This document shows positions 52,445-60,379 of a stretch of DNA of 64,000 bases, one piece after another. Source of the DNA: Chloroflexota bacterium (lineage in GTDB: Bacteria > Chloroflexota > Dehalococcoidia > Lucifugimonadales > Lucifugimonadaceae); the NCBI GenBank assembly GCA_002730555.1, contig PCAM01000007.1, positions 1-64,000 of the forward strand, read 5' to 3'. Each line of letters starts with the position of its first letter. Within the stretch, counting starts at the first letter, position 1. The notes beneath the pieces are model-generated. The model was given only the letters and a program-made list of their open reading frames with translations. It was not told where the DNA came from and did no database searches. The position numbers were made by a program, and so were the translations under genes.

Positions 52445-53491
52445 CTATTCGTCCACGAAGTAACGGACGCGGGTCTTCTTGTATTCACGGGTGGAGTAGA
52501 GAAGCTGATAGTCGGTGATGCCGGTGTTGTCTGAGATCTCTTTCGCAAGCTCCTCGCAGCCCTCCCGAGTCGTTGCGTGGAGCATGGTGAAGTGGGAGTA
52601 CTTCCAGTCAGGGAAGCGCGGCCGTTCATAACAGTGGGTCACGGAGCGGGCCTCCGCCATCAGGTTGCCGACCTCTTCAGATCGCTCTTCCGGGACGTTC
52701 CACACGCCCATAGCGTTGGCACCGAACCCGGCCCGGCGGTGGTGTAGGACGGCGGAGAAACGTCTCATCAGCTTCCGTCCCACCATGTCTTCCGCATGTG
52801 CGAACAACCCGTCGATGTCCACTCCCAGCTTTTCACACATCCTTTTGAACGGCTCGGAGATGATTTGCACGTCCTCCTGCATCTCTCTGACAAAGGCGAT
52901 GTCAAAATCGCTCAGTTCTTGGGCGGTGTTCCAGTCGGCGTCGATTCTTGGCGCGTATTTCTGGGTTTCGGCCGGGGGCTGATTGGACTCGTCGAGCTTG
53001 AAATATTGGGTGGCGTCCGACTCTTCCTTCAACATGTCAAAATTGACGCCGATCTTGAAGAACCTGATAGTCGGCATCTTGCGTGTAGCTTCGGCGCCGG
53101 TCTCTTTCGCCATCCGGTCCAGGGTCTGATCAAGGTCCTCAAACGGAGAGACGGCGAGGGTGAACCAGAGATTGAACCGGCCGTCACGCGCGTAGTTGTG
53201 GCTGACGCCGGGGTGGCGGTTGATGATCTGTGCGGCGGCGTCCAGCGACTCGTCCGGAATGCGCATGGCGACGAGTGTCGTCTTGTAGCCGAGCCGCCGG
53301 GTGTCGAAAATAGCGCCGATCTGGCGCACGACGTTCTTGCGCTTGAGCTCGATGATCCGTTCCATCACCTCGTCTTCGCTGACACCGAGATTTTCAGCGA
53401 TCTTGAGGAAAGGGCGTTCTACCAGGGGGAAATCAGACTGGATGACGTTGCAGATCTCTCGGTCAACCATCTCCATTGCTTTCGTGGTCAT
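52445..53491 (-). CDS. Siroheme decarboxylase, fused AhbA-AhbB type
   Basis: A 348-residue protein of the Lrp/AsnC-like siroheme decarboxylase family. Two repeats are visible, each with a helix-turn-helix-like part and an alpha/beta ferredoxin-like part: EICNVIQSDFPLVERPFLKI with HNYARDGRFNLWFTLAVSPF, and FVREMQEDVQIISEPFKRMC with HHRRAGFGANAMGVWNVP. Stand-alone AhbA and AhbB are each about 160 residues; here they are one chain. It removes two acetate carboxyls from siroheme to give 12,18-didecarboxysiroheme, for heme (with AhbC/AhbD) or heme d1. It is first in the operon, 73 bases before sirC. Confidence 0.87.
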   Translation of the reverse strand: MTTKAMEMVDREICNVIQSDFPLVERPFLKIAENLGVSEDEVMERIIELKRKNVVRQIGAIFDTRRLGYKTTLVAMRIPDESLDAAAQIINRHPGVSHNYARDGRFNLWFTLAVSPFEDLDQTLDRMAKETGAEATRKMPTIRFFKIGVNFDMLKEESDATQYFKLDESNQPPAETQKYAPRIDADWNTAQELSDFDIAFVREMQEDVQIISEPFKRMCEKLGVDIDGLFAHAEDMVGRKLMRRFSAVLHHRRAGFGANAMGVWNVPEERSEEVGNLMAEARSVTHCYERPRFPDWKYSHFTMLHATTREGCEELAKEISDNTGITDYQLLYSTREYKKTRVRYFVDE

Positions 53492-53757
53492 TGACTCTCC
53501 CGTAACCGGTGCGATCGAGTTCGGATGCTCCAGACAACCATCGTAATAGTCCCGGTTGCCCCGGCGGATAAATTCATTTTACCGCTACACAGGCGAAATA
53601 CCGCCAGCGAACCACCCGCCATCGTTGCGACGATTTCCCGAGGGCGGTGGTGTTACCGTGGGTACACGATTGGCGATACGTGCGCTGTTTATCGCGGAAA
53701 CAGGATATTCCTGTGAATACTTGGCGTCGTGAGAGCGCCGTGTTATCGGTCCGCGTT

Positions 53758-54643
53758 TCACTCCCGCCCGCGCATCACGCGGTCGGTGAACAGCTTAAGC
53801 GCGGCCTCAACGCCTACAACGGTCGCCACATCGATCATCGCCCCGCCTGGATCGCGGCTCGTGCGTGCCCGGTCCGGGCCGTTGGATCCGTCCACCGAGA
53901 TGGCGAGGCGTTCTAGCTTGACGATCTCCAGCCGTGCGACCGATATCACTGTGAGGGGATCGTAGAGGGTGATTCGCCGCCCCGAACTGCGCCTCGGTGA
54001 GCCTTTGTATAACCGCACTGGCGGGTTTCGGCGTCTCGCCGGCGAACGCGCGGACACGATTGCACACGTTGCTCCCCACCATCGTCACCGGCACGCCGCA
54101 CTCAAAAACCAGGGCGGTGGCTTCCGGGTCTGACCACATATTGAACTCGGCGTGCGAGGTCACGTTCCCGGGGACGTCTACTGCGCCTCCCATGAGCACC
54201 ACGCAATCGACGGACTTTGCCGAGCCGGGGTGACCCCGGAAGAGCCGGGCGATGTTCGTGGGCGGTCCAAGCGCTATCAGAGCCACGGGCGGGCCGTCTT
54301 TCAGGCGCCCCCGCCAAGGTATTCGACGGCGTGTTCTTTCCGAGGGCGTATGGCCGGCGTCGGCAGAGTTATCGGGAGCCCGCCCGCCCCGTGTACGTCC
54401 TCCGCATCGCCGAAACTGCCGGCCAGCGGGCGCTGCGCCCCTCTGTGAACGGGGATTTCGATTCAGCGCCTCCAGTATCCGCAGCGTGTTGGCATTGGTA
54501 TGCCTTAGCGCGGCGTTTCCGCTGGTCGTCGTGAAGGTGTCGATGGCTATCTCCGGGGAGTTCAATGCGAGCGCTATCGCCAGGAAATCGTCCACCCCGG
54601 GGTCGGTGTCGATCACCACATTAACCGGCGTCGCTGATGTCAT
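53758..54643 (-). pseudogene. Inosine-uridine preferring nucleoside hydrolase gene with three frameshifts
   Basis: Starts NVVIDTDPGVDDFLAIALAL, the metal-binding signature of nucleoside hydrolases. The frame shifts in C/G runs at three places: about 54451-54454 (one extra base), about 54308-54312 (one missing base) and about 53980-53983 (one extra base). Joining the pieces gives HRGAQRPLAGSF, KDGPPVALIALGPPTN, MGGAVDVPGNVTSHAEFN and a normal C-terminus (MIDVATVVGVEAALKLF). So the protein would be about 294 residues. The gene's start overlaps the end of the aldolase remnant, as in a former operon. Confidence 0.78.
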
Positions 54644-55304
54644 TTTTGGCCTCTGGCCGGGTGCGTTTCAGATACATGCGGCGCCCCGCTTCGGACGATT
54701 TACTTGGCACTTCTTTCACTCCGCCGATCGCCTTCGCGTTTATGTAGACCTGCGCCACGTGCTCCACCAGCGCGCAGACGCGTAACGCCTCCATCGCCGT
54801 GTCGGCGACGGCGAACATGCCGTGGTGCGGGATCAGGATGGCTCACGGGTCGCCGAGCGCATCCACGCCGGCCTGGGTCAGGGCCTCGGTGCCCGGGAAT
54901 TCGTGTTTAGCGACCTCAACCTGACCGCCGACATACACGACAAGTTCGTCCACGATCGGTGGGAGCGGTACTCCCGCCACCTCGAGCGCCGTGGCTTAGA
55001 CGGAGTGTGTGTGCATCACGGCGCCCACGTCTGGCCTCGCCCGGTAGATGGCGAGATGGAGCAGTGATTCAGAAGACGGCACGCCGCTACCGTCGATCGG
55101 TTCAAGATTGCTATTTACAGCCACCAGTTGTTCAGGGGTCATCGTCGGATAGGGCAGAGCGGCGGGGGTTATCAGGAAGGCGATATCGTCCGGGGTCGGG
55201 CCTATTCGGACGCTGGCGTTTCCGCTGATGCCGGACACGAGCCCGAGCCGGTCCATCTCAAGCGCGGCCGTGAGCAACTCATCACGTTGCGTTTTCAGGA
55301 CCAT
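54621..55304 (-). pseudogene. Class II aldolase/adducin-family gene with two nonsense codons
   Basis: A single unbroken frame of about 228 codons reads RDELLTAALEMDRLGLVSG, GNASVR, MTPEQLVAV and VMHTHSV, then TAA (54996-54998) where the family has a tyrosine, then ATALEVAGVPLPPIVDEL, GGQVEVAKHEFPGTEALT and GDP, then TGA (54843-54845), then AILIPHHGMFAVADTAMEAL and a normal C-terminus. The zinc histidines (HTH, HHG) are all kept. Loss is by substitution in both cases, so decay is real. It overlaps the nucleoside hydrolase gene start. Confidence 0.8.
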
Positions 55305-55345
55305 CGTTCCTGTCCATTCGCCAGAAGCTGCCGGGATCTGCCGGG

Positions 55346-55789
55346 TTACTCGCCCATTACCTGAACGAGGACCTCCCGGTTCTTGGGGATGTCCAACTCG
55401 ACGAGGAAAACGCGTTGCCAGTTTCCAAGGGCCAGCTCTCCATCGACGATGGGGATCATCTCGCTGTTGCCGAGCGTCAGGTGTTGGCAGTGCGCATGTC
55501 CGTTGGGGCACTCGTCTTCATGCATGTGCACGGTGCGGATGGTGAAATCGTTGTGCCCGTAGTAGGAGTCCTGTGGAGCGAGGGTGCTGAGGAAGTGCTC
55601 CATGTCTTTGATGAGCAAGGGCTCGTTTTCGTTGATCTTGATCGCCGCCGTCGTGTGGCGGGAAAAAACGACCGCGATCCCGGAGTCCACTTCCGACTCA
55701 CCGACAGCTGCTCCAACGAGTTCCGTGATGTCGACGAACTCGGGAGCTCGGGTCGATTTCACATTGAGGCACTTTGTGATCGTCCTCAA
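55346..55789 (-). CDS. yjbQ: YjbQ family protein (UPF0047)
   Basis: A 147-residue protein of the small UPF0047/YjbQ family. The motifs SRHTTAAIKINENEPLLIKD, CPNGHAHCQHLTLGNSEMIP and GNWQRVFLVELD with metal-binding histidines are all there. The family has been linked to thiamine phosphate synthesis in a bypass role and to other phosphotransfer activities. It lies just upstream of the aldolase remnant on the same strand and appears intact. Confidence 0.9.
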   Translation of the reverse strand: MRTITKCLNVKSTRAPEFVDITELVGAAVGESEVDSGIAVVFSRHTTAAIKINENEPLLIKDMEHFLSTLAPQDSYYGHNDFTIRTVHMHEDECPNGHAHCQHLTLGNSEMIPIVDGELALGNWQRVFLVELDIPKNREVLVQVMGE

Positions 55790-55963
55790 AACGTGACCTT
55801 TCCGGCGGAGATGATCTGGCTCATTGCCCGAGACCCATATCGGACCGGGCAGACATCGGATGACATATGAAGCCCAATTTAGCCGATTCCCGGGGCGGCG
55901 TCAGCGCCGAATGTGAGCGGATACCCATTTTCGGGCATGCCCGGGATGATTGAAGAAACATGA

Positions 55964-56833
55964 TCAGGGCTTCGTGCCGTCGGCCAGGCCTCCGTTCCCA
56001 GTCAATACGGCCGTGAGGGTGGCCACGGCGTTCCGGGCGGTGCGCAAGGCACGGATGTAGCGCCAGACGTCCCTCGGGTGTCTCGCTCCGTGCCTCAGGA
56101 CAGGCGCGAACCTTCCACCGGACGGGGTATCGGGGAGCTGGGCTGCGATCTCCGGGAGCGTTTCGTTCACACTGTAGGCGATGGAGCGGACGCTCAAACA
56201 GGGCACTCCGGCGCTCGCCGCCGCGGTCGACACCCAGTAACTTTCCCTGTCTACCGACGACACCCCGTACGTTTCCCCGAGCCAGGCCGACAGGCCAGAC
56301 GTTCGTACGAGTGAGTCGACGGTGAGGGTAGGCGAGGACATGAAGTCGATGCCGTTCATTTCGACCGCGGTGCGCACGTATTCAAGCATGTTGCCGTCCG
56401 CCGTGAGGTCCTCGTATTTCTTGGATTCCCTGAATTCCGGGGACTCCGGGAATTCAGGGGATTCGGGCGCCCTCTCCAGCGAATCCGGGTCCCAGTCGAA
56501 GGGGTTACCCGCTATGTGATGGAGGCTTGTCGCCAAGACTAGATCACCGATATCAAGGTTGGGGGTGCAGGCGCCGGCGAACCCGAGAGACAGTATGGAC
56601 TCCGGTTTCTCAGACTCTAGCAGCCAAGACATAGCGCGCTCCGTTTGCTCGCGGCCCGCTCCGGTCAAAATGGCGGCTACCATGTGATCACGGCGCTGGA
56701 AAGCGAGCGCACCCTCCGGAGCACGACGCTGCCTCCAAGCGCTTTCGCTCCGCCGGCGCCACGGTGGCCATGCGCCGATGCGAAGCACCGCGGCAAGCTC
56801 TTCTTTACGGGCGGCGACCAGGGCGAGGGTCAT
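55964..56833 (-). CDS. Nucleoside phosphorylase-superfamily protein
   Basis: A 289-residue protein of the PNP/MTA-SAH nucleosidase fold: SILSLGFAGACTPNLDIGDL (GFAGA motif), the VDRESYWVSTAAASAGVP helix with the substrate glutamate, and LSVRSIAYSVNETLPEIAAQ. The usual catalytic Asp after RxIS is not present (AYS), so the base-cleaving role may differ. An insertion with a short internal repeat (PESPEFPESPEFRES) lies at about residues 122-136. ATG overlaps the stop of the polyprenyl synthase gene by one base (TGATG), so the two are coupled. May be a hopanoid- or isoprenoid-linked phosphorylase; inference. Confidence 0.75.
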   Translation of the reverse strand: MTLALVAARKEELAAVLRIGAWPPWRRRSESAWRQRRAPEGALAFQRRDHMVAAILTGAGREQTERAMSWLLESEKPESILSLGFAGACTPNLDIGDLVLATSLHHIAGNPFDWDPDSLERAPESPEFPESPEFRESKKYEDLTADGNMLEYVRTAVEMNGIDFMSSPTLTVDSLVRTSGLSAWLGETYGVSSVDRESYWVSTAAASAGVPCLSVRSIAYSVNETLPEIAAQLPDTPSGGRFAPVLRHGARHPRDVWRYIRALRTARNAVATLTAVLTGNGGLADGTKP

Positions 56834-57897
56834 CAGGCTTCCCGTACCAGCAGATACTCACCGAGTTCAAGGAAATCTCGCGTCGCGTCGGGGCTCAGTC
56901 TCAAAGATCCCAGGCGGTTCCGCGCCCGGTTCCAGCGCGTCTCGGCCTGCTTCTGGCACCACCGTTGTGTCCCGAGGTGATCCATCATTTCCAGTACCCG
57001 CTCGACATCGCTGGCGCCGATCTCGTCCCCAGCGTAGATCCGTTGAAGCTCACGTTGCTCGACATCACTAACATGTTCTAGTACGTGGACGACCGGCAAA
57101 GAGTTTTTCTTGCGGGTGATGTCCGAGCCTATGGGCTTGCCAAGGGCGGGCCCGCCCCAGACGCCGAGCACGTCGTCACGGATCTGGTAGATACGACCGA
57201 GGTCGTCGCCGACCGCCCGCAGCCCGTCGACTATTTCGCCGGAGCCTCCAGACCCGACTAGCGCGCCGAGTTCAACAGATCCCTTTATCAGGGCGCCGGT
57301 CTTGCGTTCGATCATCGCTAGGTACTCGCCCACCGTAACGTCGGTCCGGCCCTCGTAAGCGATGTCCAGGTACTGGCCTTCCATCATCGAGAGGTAACGC
57401 TCGGTGAGAATGTGCCCGGCCGCCACGGACGTTTCGGCGGCCACGTTACGCAACTTCTGAGCCGCGATATTTCCGAGCGCGAGCAGGTTGTTGCCGGCGA
57501 CTATGGCGATCGGCTCCCCCCAGATCACCCAGAGCGTCGGCCGATGGTGGCGGGTGCGGTCGCCGTCCTCTATGTCGTCGTGGATGAGCGAGAAGTTGTG
57601 GACGAACTCGATCGCCACCGCGACGGGCAGCGCGTCCGCCGGGTCTCCACCCACGGCCTCGCAGGCAAGCAGGCAGAGGGTGGGGCGCAACCGCTTGCCC
57701 TCTGGGTTGTCGGAGCGGGTTCCATCGGGAGTCGCCCATCCCATGTAATACCGGAGCGAGTCGTACATGGAGAGCGTCCTGCACTCCAACTCGGCGCGTA
57801 AGGCCCCCCCGATCGCGTCCTGGTGGCGGGCGAATACGGGCGGAAGCTCTGTCGAAACCGGGCAGCCGGTCATCGGGGAGGACGAAGGATCGGGCAT
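56833..57897 (-). CDS. Polyprenyl diphosphate synthase (trans-isoprenyl family)
   Basis: A 354-residue trans-isoprenyl diphosphate synthase. The first aspartate-rich motif is in LIHDDIEDGDRTRHHRPTLW (about 112-131) and the second in YQIRDDVLGVWGG (about 236-248). Both are intact except that the second reads DDVLG rather than DDxxD, which is common. It makes geranylgeranyl or longer chains for quinones or carotenoids. The phosphorylase-family gene follows with a one-base stop/start overlap. Confidence 0.88.
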   Translation of the reverse strand: MPDPSSSPMTGCPVSTELPPVFARHQDAIGGALRAELECRTLSMYDSLRYYMGWATPDGTRSDNPEGKRLRPTLCLLACEAVGGDPADALPVAVAIEFVHNFSLIHDDIEDGDRTRHHRPTLWVIWGEPIAIVAGNNLLALGNIAAQKLRNVAAETSVAAGHILTERYLSMMEGQYLDIAYEGRTDVTVGEYLAMIERKTGALIKGSVELGALVGSGGSGEIVDGLRAVGDDLGRIYQIRDDVLGVWGGPALGKPIGSDITRKKNSLPVVHVLEHVSDVEQRELQRIYAGDEIGASDVERVLEMMDHLGTQRWCQKQAETRWNRARNRLGSLRLSPDATRDFLELGEYLLVREA

Positions 57898-57984
57898 CTT
57901 GGGAGAGGGTGAAATAGCGATGCTACGTTTGGGTATGTGTGAGCGTGTTAGCGCGCTGTGAACAGTATGTCACCGTTATCGCCG

Positions 57985-58190
57985 TCATTCCCGAGTAGTC
58001 GGGAATCTGGATACGGTTTTTATTCTTTCGGTGTGTGACCGCGCGACGCGACCCATCTCCAAACCTCCTCCCTCCCCCAGGGAGGACGCGTTTTGTTGCC
58101 CTCCTGACGTAGGAGGGGGTCAGAGGGTGGTACTTCGCGGCGATGACGCCATCTACCGCGTGATTCCCTCCGGCGTGGGAATGACGGCGC
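57985..58190. repeat. Dispersed repeats, families D and B
   Basis: Between the polyprenyl synthase and hsp20 genes: family D at about 57985-58008 (ATTCCCGAGTAGTCGGGAAT, a palindrome), family B-type at 58063-58130 (CCTCCTCCCTCCCCCAGGGAGG and a second unit with CTCCTGACGTAGGAGG), and family D again at about 58161-58185 (GATTCCCTCCGGCGTGGGAATGACGG). No gene in these 350 bases. Confidence 0.6.
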
Positions 58191-58193
58191 ATG

Positions 58194-58228
58194 AAAAAAG
58201 AGCCCCCAGGATTACATCCGGGGGGTCT
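58194..58228 (-). terminator. Rho-independent terminator of hsp20
   Basis: On the minus strand a G/C stem (CCCCC at 58221-58225 read as complement, pairing with GGGGG at 58203-58207, extended by inner GG/CC pairs) is followed by a run of six T (plus-strand A at 58194-58199). It lies 24 bases after the hsp20 stop. Confidence 0.75.
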
Positions 58229-58251
58229 CTCCACCACGTGAGTTGTCTGGG

Positions 58252-58725
58252 TCAGGCGACCTTGACGGTTATTTCCCGGACCTTCGTCGCCTCGGACTTC
58301 GGCAGGGTGACGGTGAGCACGCCGTTGGCGTATTTGGATGTCACTTTTTCCGGGTCCACGGTGTCCGGGAGCTGGATCGCTCGTGAGAAGGAACCGGTCC
58401 GGCGTTCGCGCCGCAGGTACTCCGACTCCGCGTACTCGGTCTCGGGTTTAGATTCGGTCGCTGCCGGCGCATCAGGCATGTCCGCACGGATAGCGAGCAC
58501 GCCGTCGTCGATGGTGGCCTTGATGTCGGCCGGATCGACTCCCGGTACGGAAGCGGTGATGACCAGATCGCCGCCCTGATCGACGACGTCCAGCGGAATT
58601 CTCCATGCTCCGCCCGGGGGCCTGGATACGGCGGGGCGGGTTCCTACGAAGGGGAAGCCGAAGCGGGTGTTGAAGTTGTTATTCCTGCGTAGTTCTGCGA
58701 ACGGGCGCCATGTTTGTAGCGTCAT
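58252..58725 (-). CDS. Small heat shock protein, Hsp20 (alpha-crystallin) family
   Basis: A 157-residue chaperone that holds unfolding proteins. The alpha-crystallin domain spans about residues 45-155: DVVDQGGDLVITASVPGVDP, GVLAIRA, RTGSFSRAIQLPDTVD and the diagnostic YANGVLTVTLPKSEA near the end. The N-terminal arm is short and basic. Divergent from dnaJ, with a HAIR-like operator over its promoter. Confidence 0.93.
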   Translation of the reverse strand: MTLQTWRPFAELRRNNNFNTRFGFPFVGTRPAVSRPPGGAWRIPLDVVDQGGDLVITASVPGVDPADIKATIDDGVLAIRADMPDAPAATESKPETEYAESEYLRRERRTGSFSRAIQLPDTVDPEKVTSKYANGVLTVTLPKSEATKVREITVKVA

Positions 58726-58785
58726 TGGAAACCTCTTGTTTGGTTAAGTTCTGAGGCGATGCTGTCGACCACCTCATAGGCACAC

Positions 58786-58831
58786 ATTGTAAAACCTTGA
58801 GTCGATATATATCAATTACATGAACTATAAT
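58786..58831. promoter_or_regulatory. HAIR-like HspR operator over hsp20 promoter, and dnaJ -10 box
   Basis: On the minus strand TTGATA (58815-58810) and TACAAT (58791-58786) are 18 bases apart and form a good hsp20 promoter. The operator CTTGAGT (58796-58802), seven bases, then TATCAAT (58810-58816) overlaps its -35 and spacer; the HAIR consensus is CTTGAGT-N7-ACTCAAG, so the first half is exact and the second matches at four of seven. On the plus strand TATAAT at 58826-58831 could serve dnaJ. An HspR gene is 1.1 kb away, in the dnaJ operon. Confidence 0.6.
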
Positions 58832-58888
58832 CACTAAACTACATTGACTAATAAGCGTTATGTAAGTAAAATTGCGGCAAGTTTCACC

Positions 58889-59950
58889 ATGTCACAGGAT
58901 TACTACATAGAACTCGGCGTCCCACGTAACGCCGCAGACAAAGAGGTCAAGGCCGCTTACAGGCGGCTGGCGCGCCGCTATCACCCGGACGTGAACTCGG
59001 ATGACCCGGATGCCGAGGCCCGTTTCAAGCGAGTCAACGAGGCGTACCAGGTTCTTTCGGACCGGAAGACGCGCCGTGATTACGATCAGTTCGGTGACAA
59101 CTGGAAGCACGCCGAGCAGATGCGCGCCAGCGGTGGGCCGGATGGCTTCAGAGGTGGCGGTCGAGGATTCCGGGGAGGTCACGACTTCGGCGGTTTCGAC
59201 CTGGGTGACCTTTTCGGCGACTTCGGACCGGGTAACCGGGGCAACGCGTTCGGTCGACCCCAGCGTCAGTCTTTGCGCACAAACGTGCAGATAACGCTTG
59301 AAGAGGCGTACGCGGGATCCAAGCGGGCGATCACCATCCAGGGCTCATCCACATGCCGGGAGTGCAGCGGATCGGGGATCGACGGAACAGTGCTTTGCTC
59401 GTACTGCGGCGGCTCCGGCACAAGCCAGATGCCGCGGACGCTCGAGGTCATGATCCCGAAGGGGACTGCGCCCGGCGACCGGATTCGTGTGCGGCCGGAC
59501 AAGATGACGGAATTGACCATCGAGGTCGATGTCCGCGGTCATCGTGTGTTCACACGTAGGGATGACGACCTCACGACGGACGTTGCGATCTCGTACCTCG
59601 ATGCAATCCTCGGCGGGGAGGTAGAGGTCCCGACGATGACCGGCAAGGTGGCCCTGACGGTTCCGGCCGGCACGACGGACGGGCGAAGCTTCCGTATGAA
59701 GGGAAAGGGGATGCCAAGGCACGGGCGCGGCGCCAGCGGCAACGGCGATCTCCTCGCCCGGATGGTGATCTCGGTGCCCCGGGAGCCCACGGAGGAAGAG
59801 GTTGGTTTGCTGGAACGGCTGCGCGACCTCCGGGCGAGTGGATCAGAAGCGGAGTCTCCAGAGATCGAGGCATCTGAGACAGAGATCGGGGTCGATCAAC
59901 ACCCGGTGTCCGAATCCAGGAACGCCGAGGCCGCCGGGGGTGACGCGTGA
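58889..59950 (+). CDS. dnaJ: DnaJ-type co-chaperone with a half-size zinc finger
   Basis: A 353-residue Hsp40. The J domain (residues 2-67) has the HPD motif in RRYHPDVNS; a Gly/Phe-rich region follows (about 83-118). The zinc-finger domain has only two CxxCxGxG motifs (CRECSGSG and CSYCGGSG) in place of four, so one zinc site at most. The two substrate-binding beta domains (VPAGTTDGRSFRMKGKGMPR, GDLLARMVISVP) are intact. The ATG at 58889 fits the family start MSQDYYIELG; the longer frame is non-conserved. It overlaps hspR by four bases. Confidence 0.9.
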   Translation: MSQDYYIELGVPRNAADKEVKAAYRRLARRYHPDVNSDDPDAEARFKRVNEAYQVLSDRKTRRDYDQFGDNWKHAEQMRASGGPDGFRGGGRGFRGGHDFGGFDLGDLFGDFGPGNRGNAFGRPQRQSLRTNVQITLEEAYAGSKRAITIQGSSTCRECSGSGIDGTVLCSYCGGSGTSQMPRTLEVMIPKGTAPGDRIRVRPDKMTELTIEVDVRGHRVFTRRDDDLTTDVAISYLDAILGGEVEVPTMTGKVALTVPAGTTDGRSFRMKGKGMPRHGRGASGNGDLLARMVISVPREPTEEEVGLLERLRDLRASGSEAESPEIEASETEIGVDQHPVSESRNAEAAGGDA

Positions 59951-60291
59951 ATTTCACAGAATACGAACCTGTTTTCACCATCTCCATCGTCGCCCAGCGC
60001 GTCCGCCTGCACCCGCAGACCATCCGGACTTACGAGCGCCAGGGGTTGATAGAGCCGCATCGAACCGACAGCAACATCCGGCTCTATTCCGGGCAGGACA
60101 TCGTGCGGCTTCTACAGATCAAGACGTGGATCGAGGACCTCGGTCTGAACCTTGCCGGGGTGGAGATCATGACGAAGCTATCGGACCGGGTAACGCAACT
60201 GGAAGCCCGGGTAAACGAACTGACGCTGGAACTTGTGCGTCGCAGGGCCGCTTCGGCTCAGCGTTCGCTTCCAGAACCGGACCAGGGCTGA
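59947..60291 (+). CDS. hspR: MerR-family heat shock repressor HspR
   Basis: A 114-residue MerR-type regulator. The HTH is in VFTISIVAQRVRLHPQTIRTYERQGLIEPHRTD (about 9-41; core pieces SIVAQRVRLHPQTIRTYERQ and LIEPHRT), then IRLYSGQDIVRLLQIKTWIEDLG. Lacks the effector-binding domain of larger MerR proteins and has a coiled-coil tail (LEARVNELTLELV), the HspR layout. HspR binds HAIR sites to repress chaperone genes and is released on heat shock. GTG start overlaps the dnaJ stop. Same operon as clp. Confidence 0.87.
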   Translation: MNFTEYEPVFTISIVAQRVRLHPQTIRTYERQGLIEPHRTDSNIRLYSGQDIVRLLQIKTWIEDLGLNLAGVEIMTKLSDRVTQLEARVNELTLELVRRRAASAQRSLPEPDQG

Positions 60292-60379
60292 GTTTCGGAC
60301 TTCGAACCGGTCCGGATGAATGAACCGCAGTGCCGGCCGCCGGGAGCGGTTTGGTATGCGAGAAAAGGGGCTCCCGAAA

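Noticed and set aside
52372-52629. N-terminal extension of the precorrin-2 dehydrogenase frame
   Set aside because: Ser/Pro/Arg-rich, overlaps the upstream ahbAB gene end, and a clear ribosome-binding site precedes the GTG at 52371.
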